Below, in pieces: positions 24,374-31,950 of a stretch of DNA of 47,764 nt. The first letter of the stretch is position 1. Every line of letters starts with the position of its first letter. The notes below the pieces were generated by a model. That model was not told the origin of the DNA. It saw nothing but the letters and a program-made list of their open reading frames with translations, and searched no databases. The position numbers were made by a program, and so were the translations under genes. This DNA is from Candidatus Magasanikiibacteriota bacterium (GTDB taxonomy: Bacteria; Patescibacteriota; Patescibacteriia; Magasanikbacterales; UBA922): assembly GCA_003518365.1 (NCBI GenBank), contig DOYU01000012.1, forward strand, positions 87,251 through 135,014, read 5' to 3'.

Positions 24374-25897
24374 CTACGTCACTTTGCTCCGATACTGCAA
24401 TGCCTCTGCAACGTGCGGTGTTTCTATTGCATCACTTGCATCGAGATCCGCCAATGTTCTCGCAAGTTTTAAAATACGATGATAGCTTCTTGCCGAAAGA
24501 TGCAATTGTGTGACAGCCTGTTTCATGAGTTCTATTGACTGATCATTAAGTTTGCAAAATTCACGTATCTCTTTATTTTTCATGTCTGTATTCGTCATAC
24601 AACTTGTTCCAACAAACCGTTTGTTTTGAATGCTTCTTGCTGCTTCGACACGAGCGCGGATAATTTTAGAAGATTCTGCCAACGTATCATCACGAAGTTT
24701 TTCAAATTCAACACGTGGTACTTCAACGTGCAAATCAATTCTATCGAGCAGTGGTCCACTGATTTTTTTTTGATAATTAGAAATTTGCATAGGTGAGCAC
24801 GAACAATTTTTGTCCGGATCTGTAGCAAATCCGCATGGACAAGGGTTTTGGCTTGCGACAAGAGTGAAGCGTGCAGGAAAAGTAATGGTTCCTTGTGCGC
24901 GCGAAATAGTAACAATACCGTCTTCGAGTGGTTGGCGAAGGTTTTCAAGGACTTGTCTTGGAAATTCTGGAAATTCATCGAGAAAAAGAACGCCCCGATG
25001 TGCCAAAGAAATTTCTCCTGGCCGTGGAAATTTTCCGCCTCCGACAAGTGCAACGCCAGATGCGCTATGATGTGGTGCGCGGAAGGGACGTTCTGTGACC
25101 AGTGGACGATCTGTGGGAAGGAGACCTGCCACTGAATATATTTTTGTGGCATCAATGGCTTCCTCCACCGTAAGCCGAGGTAAAATAGAAGGCATTGTGC
25201 GTGCAAGTAATGTTTTTCCTGATCCTGGTGGACCAGAAAGCAATATATTGTGTCCGCCTGCTGCAGCAATTTCCATTGCTCGTTTTACAAACTCTTGGCC
25301 TTTTATATACGCCATGTCCATTTCATATTCAGTTTCTTGTATCCATTCGTGTACTGGGGATCCTTGAAATGTTTCAATAGATTGTTTTCCTGTAATATGT
25401 GCAAGAACTTGTCCAAATGTTTCAACAGGAAAAATATTGATATTTTGAATCAAGCTTGCTTCATGGGCATTGACTGCTGGAATGAAGAGATCTGTATAAC
25501 CATGATCGCGTGCAAAAATTGCAAGAGGAAGAATGCCATTGGTGTGACGCAAACTTCCATCGAGTGCAAGCTCGCCGACAAACAATGCTTTTGATAAATC
25601 CAAATCATCGCGTTTTTCCGTTGCAATATACATGCCGACGGCCATCGGAAGATCGTACATACTTCCTTCTTTTCTGACATCAGCTGGTGCAAGATTGATG
25701 ACGATGCGACCGTTGTTTGGAAATTGGAGATCAGTATTTTTCCACGCAGTGCGGATACGTTCTTTTGCTTCTTGAATCGCAGTATCTGGAAGTCCTACAA
25801 TATTGTACCCAGGCCATGAGCCTGCAATGTCGACTTCGACAGTAATAGGTGTACAATCGAGTCCAAGAACAGCGGCAGAATGTATTTTTGTAAACAT
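24374..25897 (-). CDS. comM: YifB/ComM family Mg-chelatase-like AAA+ ATPase
   Basis: 507 residues from ATG 25897, with GGAGGG directly before it. The N-terminal lon-like domain (1-170) has SWPGYNIVGLPDTAIQEAKE and KEGSMYDLPMAVG. The AAA+ core has Walker A LLSGPPGSGKTLLAR (about 220), Walker B HRGVLFLDEFPEF (about 290), and SQNPCPCG with CSCSP cysteines (about 350). ComM is a helicase-like motor that extends heteroduplex during natural transformation. With the type IV pilus genes at 35-41 kb it suggests competence, though YifB homologues also occur in non-competent species. Confidence 0.92.
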   Translation of the reverse strand: MFTKIHSAAVLGLDCTPITVEVDIAGSWPGYNIVGLPDTAIQEAKERIRTAWKNTDLQFPNNGRIVINLAPADVRKEGSMYDLPMAVGMYIATEKRDDLDLSKALFVGELALDGSLRHTNGILPLAIFARDHGYTDLFIPAVNAHEASLIQNINIFPVETFGQVLAHITGKQSIETFQGSPVHEWIQETEYEMDMAYIKGQEFVKRAMEIAAAGGHNILLSGPPGSGKTLLARTMPSILPRLTVEEAIDATKIYSVAGLLPTDRPLVTERPFRAPHHSASGVALVGGGKFPRPGEISLAHRGVLFLDEFPEFPRQVLENLRQPLEDGIVTISRAQGTITFPARFTLVASQNPCPCGFATDPDKNCSCSPMQISNYQKKISGPLLDRIDLHVEVPRVEFEKLRDDTLAESSKIIRARVEAARSIQNKRFVGTSCMTNTDMKNKEIREFCKLNDQSIELMKQAVTQLHLSARSYHRILKLARTLADLDASDAIETPHVAEALQYRSKVT

Positions 25898-25985
25898 ACC
25901 CTCCAATAATTAGAGAAAAAATAATAAAAATAGTATAGCATAAAAAAATATCACTTGTTGTGATATAAAAATGTTGAAAAAATTG

Positions 25986-26023
25986 TAGAGAGCCGTGCAC
26001 CTGGAGTGGTGCACGGCGTCTCT
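25986..26023 (-). terminator. Terminator of island C
   Basis: GCCGTGCACC and GGTGCACGGC, extended by AGAGA/TCTCT, form a very strong stem. On minus, ACAATTTTTTC follows. Confidence 0.75.
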
Positions 26024-26038
26024 GTTGTCATGGCGAGG

Positions 26039-26662
26039 TCAGGCGTGCATAAGACCTTTGTGGCTCGCTTGTGCACGTTCGATCGCCTCGCTGTAGGTGG
26101 CGTTCTCCACGAGCTCGGCGAGCGTCCCGGTGTACTTCTCGACGAGATCTGGACGCGAGCGCCGTTGGGCGTCCTCGATCCAGGTGTAGACCTTCAGCAC
26201 GGCGAGCTCTGCGTTGACGAAGTGCTCTATGCCCTTGACCACAGCGGCGACCGAGCTGCCTGAGATTGACGGTGACTTGTTCTCGAACGTGAACTCACGC
26301 CCGGTCGTGTTTTCGATGATGAGGCGCACCGTGTTCGGGGCATCACTGTGCGAGCTGTTGATGTCAGAGGTCTTCGGGAAGTTCCCGCTGACCACGAAGT
26401 CGACGAAGTGGATGTGACCGAGCGACGGGTACTCGTTGACGAGCCCGCTCTTGAGGCCGTTGAACAGCGCGTCGATGAAGCCGACGCCCTTGCCCTCGAC
26501 GGCGAAGAGCGGCCCTTTGCCGACCTGTGAGAGCTGGCAGACGATCCTGGCCGTGCGAGCGTCGATGTCTTCGGACAAAGTGTACTTGGAGACGGAGTAC
26601 TCGATGTAGTCCTCACCGAGGACTTCGAGGGTGAGTCGTCGCAGTTCCTCTTGAGTTCTCAT
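26039..26662 (-). CDS. GC-rich island C: stand-alone LeuA-type regulatory-domain-like protein
   Basis: 207 residues from ATG 26662, preceded by a G-rich SD-like run. The segment TARIVCQLSQVGKGPLFAVE, then GKGVGFIDALFNGLKSGL and LGHIHFVDFVVSGNF (about 35-95), follows the pattern of the LeuA allosteric dimer domain: strand, glycine turn, xGxGxxDAL helix, then the second half. DAPNTVRLIIENTTGREFTF and an Ala-rich helix continue the resemblance. No catalytic TIM barrel is present, so it would be a ligand-binding domain alone. GC content is far above comM and rmuC. A terminator follows, and hairpins precede it. Confidence 0.6.
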   Translation of the reverse strand: MRTQEELRRLTLEVLGEDYIEYSVSKYTLSEDIDARTARIVCQLSQVGKGPLFAVEGKGVGFIDALFNGLKSGLVNEYPSLGHIHFVDFVVSGNFPKTSDINSSHSDAPNTVRLIIENTTGREFTFENKSPSISGSSVAAVVKGIEHFVNAELAVLKVYTWIEDAQRRSRPDLVEKYTGTLAELVENATYSEAIERAQASHKGLMHA

Positions 26663-26696
26663 GACATGCCCCCATGTGGTTGTGGCTGTTGTGGTT

Positions 26697-26840
26697 TGAG
26701 TGCGTACACAATATCGTTGTCGTACAAAACGATACTCTATACGCACACAAACACACATTCTTCCTCCTTCCTCATACATGAATTATTTCATGAATGAGGA
26801 AGAGAAAGAAAAAACCACCGTTTGTGAGGTGGTTTGTTTG
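26697..26840 (-). promoter_or_regulatory. Hairpin-rich leader upstream of island C
   Basis: In minus-strand order: a terminator ACCACC/GGTGGT with six T (26814-26840), the palindrome CCTCAT-TCATGAA/TTCATG-TATGAGG (near 26772-26801), then a long stem GTGCGTA..AGTATCGTT/AACGATAT..TACGCAC (about 26699-26745). No gene lies in 26663-27007. A weak -10 (TATAGA) sits within the last stem. Confidence 0.5.
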
Positions 26841-27007
26841 GGTGTATGTAATTTTTACACCTGTGTGCCAAACAAACCATGGCTTCGAATGAGAAACATT
26901 GTGAACATAACGTGATTGATTGTATGGGAGAGGTATGGCATATGATCACTAGAACCTAGACTATGTGAAAATGAAGCATTTGTCAATAGGTTTATGTGGG
27001 GAATATA

Positions 27008-28126
27008 TTATTCTTCCATCTTTGGTTTGTCGAGAAGCAATGGTTCGATTTCCTTTTCTCCGTCGGTAATTTTGACGACATCTTTTTCTACTTTTGCAAG
27101 TTCTTTGTATGCGGTGTTGTAATGATTGACCGTCGTCGACATACTCATTCCAAGTTTTTTCATATAATCTTCGTATGCGAGAATATGTTTGCCAAGTTTT
27201 TCTACATTCTTCCGTATTTCTTTTGCCCCTTCCTCTATATTCAGTGCGCGCAGTCCCTGCAACACTGTTTGCAAATATGCTGCGAATGTTGTAGGTGAAA
27301 CGATGATTACTTTTTTTTCTCTGAAAGCATAATCAATCAAGTTTCGTGTATTTACTCTGACCGCTCCTACTTCATTGACAAGTAAGTCGTAATAAATTGC
27401 TTCTGATGGAATAAACATGAATGCAAAGTCGAGTGTGTTTTCTTTTGGTTTGATATATTTACTTGTTTCATCAATACGTTTTTTCAAATCATTTTTAAAT
27501 TCTTTTTCCAGTTGTTCTTTTTGTTTGTCGTCTATAGAGTCAAGAATTCGTTGATAATTATCCAGAGAAAATTTTGCATCGATACAAATATTTCCTTCTT
27601 TGGTAAAAATAATTGCATCCACAATGTCGCCGTCAGGAAAACCGTATTGTAGTTGAAAAGATGTTGGAGGCAAAATATTTTCCAGTACAAGTTGTAAGCC
27701 TGCTTCTCCGAGATTTCCTCGTTTTTTTTGGTTGGTTAACACTTTTTCGAGGTTTCCCAGTTGTTCAGAAAATCCAATAACTTGCTGATTTGTTTTGTCG
27801 AGCGTGGTGAGTTTTTCGGTAATGTCTGCAATCATTTTTGTGCTTTGTCCGGTAATGCCTTGCATGATTCGTGTGTTCTGACCAAATTGATCCTGAATAG
27901 TTTTGTTGAGATTGAGTTGGGAGTCATTCATGACTTTGTGTGTCTCTGACATTTTTTGATCCACTGTTTTATTGAGATCTTGAATTTGTTGTTGCAACAT
28001 CATGAAGAGTTTTGCATCATCTTCTTTTGGTTTGTTTTGTTCTTGAATTTTTTGGTAAAGAAAAAATATCGCAGCAAATGTTGCTACGAGGAGAATACTC
28101 AAAATAATCACGAAAAAATGTTCCAT
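27008..28126 (-). CDS. rmuC: RmuC family DNA recombination protein
   Basis: 372 residues. An N-terminal membrane anchor (FFVIILSILLVATFAAIFFLY), a long coiled coil (about 30-140), then the nuclease-like core: KRGNLGEAGLQLVLENILPP, GNICIDAKFSLDNYQ and FAFMFIPSEAIYYDLL. The DAKF motif matches the predicted PD-(D/E)XK-type site. RmuC limits sequence inversions or otherwise processes DNA structures. Length is slightly short for the family. Confidence 0.9.
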   Translation of the reverse strand: MEHFFVIILSILLVATFAAIFFLYQKIQEQNKPKEDDAKLFMMLQQQIQDLNKTVDQKMSETHKVMNDSQLNLNKTIQDQFGQNTRIMQGITGQSTKMIADITEKLTTLDKTNQQVIGFSEQLGNLEKVLTNQKKRGNLGEAGLQLVLENILPPTSFQLQYGFPDGDIVDAIIFTKEGNICIDAKFSLDNYQRILDSIDDKQKEQLEKEFKNDLKKRIDETSKYIKPKENTLDFAFMFIPSEAIYYDLLVNEVGAVRVNTRNLIDYAFREKKVIIVSPTTFAAYLQTVLQGLRALNIEEGAKEIRKNVEKLGKHILAYEDYMKKLGMSMSTTVNHYNTAYKELAKVEKDVVKITDGEKEIEPLLLDKPKMEE

Positions 28127-28159
28127 ATCAGAAAATACGAATATGTCGCATGTGAGATA

Positions 28160-28252
28160 TTACCGTTTGAAGTTTGAGAAAAGACAACCGAGAATGCCCA
28201 TGGCAAGAAAGGCACCCACAGCTATAATTAATGACAGGAGAATATGTTGCAT
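28160..28252 (-). CDS. 30-residue single-span membrane microprotein
   Basis: ATG 28252 opens MQHILLSLIIAVGAFLAMGI, then LGCLFSNFKR and a stop. The sequence is one hydrophobic helix with a cysteine and a positive C-terminus. A TATACT -10 box lies about 20 bases upstream on minus. It is 33 bp before rmuC in the same direction and may be cotranscribed with it. There is no SD; function is unknown. Confidence 0.45.
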   Translation of the reverse strand: MQHILLSLIIAVGAFLAMGILGCLFSNFKR

Positions 28253-28283
28253 ATGATATATGTATAGCAGTATAGCAGAAGTA

Positions 28284-28315
28284 TCAAAAAAACAAAAAGG
28301 GCTTCAAACTTTTTG
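28284..28315 (-). terminator. Terminator of island D
   Basis: On minus: CAAAAAG-TTTGAAGCC-CTTTTTG followed by seven T. About 100 bp separate it from the island D stop. Confidence 0.7.
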
Positions 28316-28418
28316 TAGAAATTTTCTCTTCACCAGCTCAAAATAGTTTTGATTCAGTGTAGAGTGCTGGATGATAACGTGTCCAGCGGCACGGTCGGTT
28401 TTCTCCCGACAAGCGTCT

Positions 28419-29015
28419 TCAGAGGAAGATGTGGAACCGTATGTTCGGATCCAGCTTCCATCCTCCTCCTTGCCCGGACGTGTGTCGGATGTGCAGTGCC
28501 ACGTCCACTTCTACTTGTTTGCTGAAGTGGAGCAGCATATTTGGTCCTACACCGTTGGACCACGTCTTCGCACGTCCGAAGGTCCCCCAGCCCTCTCCCT
28601 CGACGCCCACCTCGACGAACGCGCCGAGTGTGATCTGCGCCTGGGCGAACCAGTACGCATCCGCGCTCGGGGCCTGTACTTCGAGGTCAGCCCATGCCCA
28701 GAAGTCGCCGGTGTTGAATGCTGGTCGGATCGCGATTGCTGGTTCGGCTGGAGTGAAGTACATGGCAGCCATGAACTCCAGGCTCAGACAACGCAGAACC
28801 TTCCCATTCACTCCAATCTCGGCTACTGGGGACAGACCTGCGACGAGATTGCCACCAGGGACGAACATCGTCTTGAGGGTCAGGACCTGCGTCAGTGCGC
28901 GTTCTGCGTGCATGATCATTCGGATTCTGGGTCGGTCGACGAATGGCTTGGCCTCTGCTGAGCTTGAGATCAGAGCCACAAGCATCAGAACAAACGCGAT
29001 GATGAAACGGTGCAT
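28419..29015 (-). CDS. GC-rich island D: secreted beta-barrel-like protein
   Basis: 198 residues from ATG 29015, with AAAGGA 5 bases upstream. Signal peptide MHRFIIAFVLMLVALISSSA, then EA. The mature part alternates short amphipathic strands (KTMFVPGGNLVAGLSPVAEI; SLEFMAAMYFTPAEPAIAIR; FAQAQITLGAFVEVGVEGEG) and ends in FHIFL. That is how small outer-membrane beta-barrels end, which is odd in a lineage thought to lack an outer membrane. Composition is GC-rich. It diverges from trmB across a multi-dyad operator, so TrmB probably controls it. Confidence 0.65.
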   Translation of the reverse strand: MHRFIIAFVLMLVALISSSAEAKPFVDRPRIRMIMHAERALTQVLTLKTMFVPGGNLVAGLSPVAEIGVNGKVLRCLSLEFMAAMYFTPAEPAIAIRPAFNTGDFWAWADLEVQAPSADAYWFAQAQITLGAFVEVGVEGEGWGTFGRAKTWSNGVGPNMLLHFSKQVEVDVALHIRHTSGQGGGWKLDPNIRFHIFL

Positions 29016-29096
29016 GTTTTTCCTTTGGGAAAAGACTGTTCTCCAACAAGCCCTGTGCTTGACTTCGAACGGATAACTCTATATAATAAAAAAAGA

Positions 29097-29133
29097 GTGG
29101 TCAATAGCACCACGTGGTGCTATATTACACCAC
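29097..29133. promoter_or_regulatory. Multi-dyad operator between island D and trmB
   Basis: ATAGCACCACGTGGTGCTAT (29104-29123) is a perfect 20-bp palindrome. Its GTGGTG half pairs again with CACCAC at 29128-29133, and its CACCAC half with GTGGT at 29097-29101, so four alternating half-sites line up. On minus, TTGACC (-35 of island D) begins at the edge of the palindrome. TrmB is the obvious candidate to bind here. Confidence 0.7.
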
Positions 29134-29169
29134 TAGTACATATTGTAGCTAAAATTAGCAAAAAATATT

Positions 29170-29919
29170 ATGCACCTGAATATTCTTGAAGAGCTCGGAC
29201 TTTCACAAAATGAAGCAAAAATATATGAAGCATTGCTTGAAATCGGTGAAAGCGCTATCAGCGAGCTATCAAAGAGAAGTAAAATTCATAGGCGAAATAT
29301 TTACGACACGATGAGTCGTCTAATTGAAAAAGGACTTGTTTTTCAGGTCATTGGGCGTGGAGATAATTTGTACAAACCTGTTGAACCTCATAAGCTGATG
29401 GAATTGGTGGATGAAAAGCGAAGACGATTGGAAAAAGTTATGCCAGAGTTGATGGCGAGGTATGAACAAAAGCCTCAGCTTGAAGCGGCATATATATACA
29501 AAGGTTTGGAGGGATTCAAGAATTACCTTCGTGACATGCTTCGTACAGGCGAAGATGCGTATTTTATTGGTGCAAAGGGAGCTTGGTTTGATCCACGTCT
29601 GAAGACATTTATTGAAGGATTCCTTACTGAATCAAAGAAACGAGGCATCAAATATCACACACTATTTGATTATGAAGTTCGAGAAGGTGCTGCTGAAGTA
29701 CCAATCTCTGTACAAAAACCATTTAAATATCTCCCAAAAGAATACTCAACTCCTAGTATGGTAGATATTTTTGGAGATCATGTAGTGTCATTTACTGGGG
29801 CGGGGCTTATGAAGATATCTGATGATATTACTATCTTTGTAAATATCAGCAGACCTCTGGCTACAAGCTATAAGACGTGGTTTCAGTTTATGTTTGACAT
29901 GTGTCCAGATATTAAGTAA
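29170..29919 (+). CDS. TrmB family transcriptional regulator
   Basis: 249 residues. The N-terminal winged helix (about 5-75) is LEELGLSQNEAKIYEALLEI, then ISELSKRSKIHRRNIYDTMS and RLIEKGLVF, the TrmB DNA-binding pattern. A short coiled coil (about 80-100) leads to a C-terminal PLD-like/ligand-sensing domain (EAAYIYKGLEGFKNYLRDML; GAKGAWFDPRLKTFIEGF). TrmB proteins repress or activate sugar or redox genes in archaea and are frequent in CPR genomes. The intergenic palindromes suggest control of itself and of the divergent island D gene. Confidence 0.88.
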   Translation: MHLNILEELGLSQNEAKIYEALLEIGESAISELSKRSKIHRRNIYDTMSRLIEKGLVFQVIGRGDNLYKPVEPHKLMELVDEKRRRLEKVMPELMARYEQKPQLEAAYIYKGLEGFKNYLRDMLRTGEDAYFIGAKGAWFDPRLKTFIEGFLTESKKRGIKYHTLFDYEVREGAAEVPISVQKPFKYLPKEYSTPSMVDIFGDHVVSFTGAGLMKISDDITIFVNISRPLATSYKTWFQFMFDMCPDIK

Positions 29920-29922
29920 AGT
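29894..29922 (+). promoter_or_regulatory. Promoter of the tRNA-Arg unit inside trmB
   Basis: TTGACA (29894-29899), 17 bp, TAAAGT (29917-29922). Transcription would start inside the first parS-like site. Confidence 0.65.
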
Positions 29923-29927
29923 GCGAG

Positions 29928-29943
29928 TGTTTCATATGGAACA
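29928..29943. promoter_or_regulatory. parS-like site 1
   Basis: TGTTTCATATGGAACA. It matches the universal parS pattern TGTT[TC]CACGTG[AG]AACA except in the central CG. Confidence 0.55.
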
Positions 29944-29960
29944 GGACTGACCCCATAGTT

Positions 29961-29992
29961 TCCCGACAAAATCGGGACCAGCCTGTAGCTGG
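29961..29992 (+). repeat. Two GC hairpins in the tRNA-Arg leader
   Basis: TCCCGA-CAAAA-TCGGGA (29961-29977) and CCAGC-CTGTA-GCTGG (29978-29992), directly upstream of tRNA-Arg. The first is nearly the reverse complement of the hairpin at 2229-2245 in the structured RNA. Confidence 0.75.
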
Positions 29993-29999
29993 CAAGTAT

Positions 30000-30074
30000 G
30001 CCCCTGTAGTTCAATGGATAGAACAAGACACTCCTAACGTCTAGATCTACGTTCGATTCGTAGCGGGGGCACCA
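30000..30074 (+). tRNA. tRNA-Arg (anticodon CCT)
   Basis: The acceptor GCCCCTG pairs with CGGGGGC (one G-U). D-arm GTTCAATGGATAGAAC, anticodon loop CTCCTAA with CCT at 30033-30035, T-arm TACG-TTCGATT-CGTA, discriminator A, and encoded CCA. It reads AGG codons. The anticodon stem has one A-C mismatch at its loop end. Confidence 0.93.
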
Positions 30075-30149
30075 AGAGTGGGGATTAGAAACTGGAAACT
30101 AATGCCTGCCCAATACTTTTTTGTACAAAAGTACACAATATTGTATACA

Positions 30150-30180
30150 AACACGATGCATTGGAAGCATCGTGTTTTGT
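30150..30180 (+). terminator. Terminator of tRNA-Arg unit
   Basis: ACACGATGC-ATTGGAA-GCATCGTGT followed by TTTGTTTC; it runs into parS-like site 2. Confidence 0.75.
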
Positions 30181-30193
30181 TTCATGTGGAACA
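30178..30193. promoter_or_regulatory. parS-like site 2
   Basis: TGTTTCATGTGGAACA, one base different from the canonical TGTTTCACGTGGAACA. Confidence 0.65.
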
Positions 30194-30533
30194 AACAGTG
30201 TCTTTACTAATCAACGTTGGTTGCATGCACGGGTTGTAGTCAGTAGAGACAACCGACGAAAATTTCCCAGATCAGTACTGCATTTTAAAATTTCCTTATA
30301 CATATTTTTGGATTTGTTGAATTTTGCAAATACATTATTTTTGCACGAAAAGTTTCATGTGGAACATTTGCGCGGTCAAGAAACAAAAACAGTGTGCCTC
30401 AAGAAAAATTGTAGAAAATTTTTTTTGGTTCGAACAAGGTTTTTGGGAAGTTTGTGTTAATAATATAACATGAAAAGAAAAAGTAGGTTTGTTAGTTAAT
30501 ATTGTACGACATAACAAAATAGCCATATATAAA
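30194..30533. other. Gene-free AT-rich stretch holding parS-like site 3
   Basis: AGTTTCATGTGGAACA at 30351-30366 is the third parS-like site. No credible ORF, tRNA or terminator is visible in the rest. Absence of genes fits a centromere-like region. Confidence 0.5.
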
Positions 30534-30573
30534 CAAAAAACCAGTGCACACGAATGAAGTATCATGTACACTG
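30534..30573 (-). terminator. Terminator of island E
   Basis: On minus: CAGTGTAC and GTGCACTG, then GTTTTTTG. A second stem, CCCCAGC/GCTGGGG, lies at about 30583-30616. Confidence 0.65.
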
Positions 30574-30648
30574 ATCCATTCCCCAGCTATTTTTGTTGTT
30601 CGCCGCTGGGGAGGCAGATCAAGAAAGGTGTTGAATGGCTCTTCACTG

Positions 30649-30879
30649 CTAGCTGACGCGCGGCGGAGCCCACCGGGAGACCAGGGTCCTCCTTTGCTTC
30701 TGGGACAGCCTGTCGAAGGCCCTCTGCTGCTCGAGGCTCAGCCCACGGTAGTAGGCTTCCCACGGCGCGAGCTGCGGGAAGAGCGGCTCGAACGTCTGGC
30801 CTTCGTCGTTGACGGGGCGAGAGTTGCGACGTGCGTGACGCTGCTTGCTCATCTCGCGAGTGGTTTCATAGCGATTCAT
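30649..30879 (-). CDS. GC-rich island E: small basic protein
   Basis: 76 residues from ATG 30879, with AAGGAG 7 bases upstream. The sequence (MNRYETTREMSKQRHARRNS at the start, LSLEQQRAFDRLSQKQRRTL near the end) is Arg/Gln-rich, soluble and helical, and could bind nucleic acid. No family is recognised. It has a host-like promoter and a terminator of its own, and its GC content contrasts with the AT-rich flanks. Confidence 0.55.
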   Translation of the reverse strand: MNRYETTREMSKQRHARRNSRPVNDEGQTFEPLFPQLAPWEAYYRGLSLEQQRAFDRLSQKQRRTLVSRWAPPRVS

Positions 30880-30914
30880 GCGACAGCTCCTTGGTGGTTT
30901 ACGTGGGAAGGACA

Positions 30915-30942
30915 TATTTATCTCAAAATAGCTTTGATACAA
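30915..30942 (-). promoter_or_regulatory. Promoter of island E
   Basis: On minus: TTGTAT, 16 bp, TAAATA. The -35 box overlaps the T run of the preceding terminator, as at island B. Confidence 0.45.
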
Positions 30943-31093
30943 AAAAATCCTACCCACGCGGTAAGATAACAAAGTTCTGATGCAGTTCGATCTCGAACGC
31001 ATAGCGTATCTTTCCCCGAGGGGCTGGATGAACCACCTTGCAATGCAGGTTGGTAGGATATCGACGGGCCAGAACCCTCAATCCTTTCTTGAT
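30941..31093 (-). ncRNA. Candidate small structured RNA upstream of island E
   Basis: On minus, a TACAAT -10 box (31100-31105) is followed by a GC-rich segment with no ORF. Outer arms GTTCTG/CAGAAC (30974-30979, 31070-31075) enclose ACCACCT/AGGTTGGT, GCCCC/GGGG and GTTCGA-TC-TCGAAC. It ends at the terminator TCTTACC/GGTAGGA with seven T (30941-30966). The -35 is poor. It is not recognisable as SRP, 6S or a T-box. Confidence 0.4.
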
Positions 31094-31205
31094 ACATAAA
31101 TTGTACAAAAGAACGATATGTATACATTAATAGATAATTGGAAAGACGTCAATATCAGGTGTGGATAGCCTTAATATTGTGTTATACTAGAGTTATATTC
31201 AAACT

Positions 31206-31802
31206 ATGAACACTTCGATACTTGGACAACTCATATATACAGATCGTACCTCATGGGACGAGGTATTTCGTGTGTGGAAACTGGCAGAGGGTAGTGATCC
31301 CGAATGGCAGCGATTTGCAAGAGAAGAAAAAGGATATGAGAGTTGGGATGCATGGCGAGGAGAACAAGCAGCTGCTATTCATGCTGAACGTAGGGAATGG
31401 GTGCTGTATGATATTCCAAAACCAAACACGACTATTCCACACTTTTTGATGGGGCCATTTCAAGGATGGCAAAAGCACTATCCTCGAGAAGAAGCACATA
31501 CTCATTCTTTCGCGGATTTGGTCGTGGATCATACTGATTGGGTTCGCTCGCATGATGGCATACAGGCGCGCGCATCTCATTTTCCTGAGCAGACACAGTT
31601 TATAGGCATCTATGCAGTGGAAGAGGATCGGATTATATTATTTGAGGGGCATCATAGGGCGGCAGCGATTGCACTACGCGTCTATGAAGGGAATCCCATA
31701 TCATTTTCTTCTCCTCCTACCATTGCACTCACCACTATGAATGCAGCTGATGTGGCTCTGGTGCGTTCGTTACTTCCTGGTGTTGCAAAAGGGGAAGTGT
31801 AA
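31206..31802 (+). CDS. ParB/Srx-fold-like protein
   Basis: 198 residues. The only recognisable motif is ILFEGHHRAAAIAL (about 147-160), like the xxGHHRxxA motif of the ParB-type nucleoside-triphosphate-binding fold. The ParB helix-turn-helix and the GERRxxA box are absent, so this is not a chromosome-partition ParB. The N-terminal half (WDEVFRVWKLAEGSDPEWQR) is helical and Trp-rich. A -10 TATACT lies at 31183-31188, preceded by a DnaA-box-like TGTGGATAG. Function is unknown. Confidence 0.55.
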   Translation: MNTSILGQLIYTDRTSWDEVFRVWKLAEGSDPEWQRFAREEKGYESWDAWRGEQAAAIHAERREWVLYDIPKPNTTIPHFLMGPFQGWQKHYPREEAHTHSFADLVVDHTDWVRSHDGIQARASHFPEQTQFIGIYAVEEDRIILFEGHHRAAAIALRVYEGNPISFSSPPTIALTTMNAADVALVRSLLPGVAKGEV

Positions 31803-31825
31803 TGCATTCTTTTTCTTGCTGTGAA

Positions 31826-31842
31826 ACCCCGCACTGCGGGGT
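31826..31842. repeat. Short GC palindrome
   Basis: ACCCCGC-ACT-GCGGGGT downstream of the ParB-like gene. No T run follows, so it is a weak terminator at best. Confidence 0.65.
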
Positions 31843-31950
31843 CACTCCGCATCGTTTGCCGTGTACCATCTTTACAAATGTATGAAAAAGAGGGTAGTAT
31901 AGCGACACATTTGATAGTTAAATTGAGTATTGGTTTATTGGATTATTTGT

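Noticed and set aside
26697..26840. Integron attC site before island C
   Set aside because: Strong stems exist, but no RYYYAAC/GTTRRRY core pair is visible and no integrase is in the window.
29950..30012. A second broken tRNA copy ahead of tRNA-Arg (CCCC-A-TAGTT versus CCCCTGTAGTT)
   Set aside because: Only about nine bases match, with a gap; this is weaker than at tRNA-Cys and may be chance.
30970..31090. T-box riboswitch (AAGGTGG and ACCGCG words on minus)
   Set aside because: The words are not in the antiterminator arrangement, and the downstream gene is not an aminoacyl-tRNA synthetase or amino-acid gene.
31206..31802. ParB partner for the nearby parS-like sites
   Set aside because: Only a GHHRAAA motif is shared with the ParB fold; the DNA-binding helix-turn-helix is absent.
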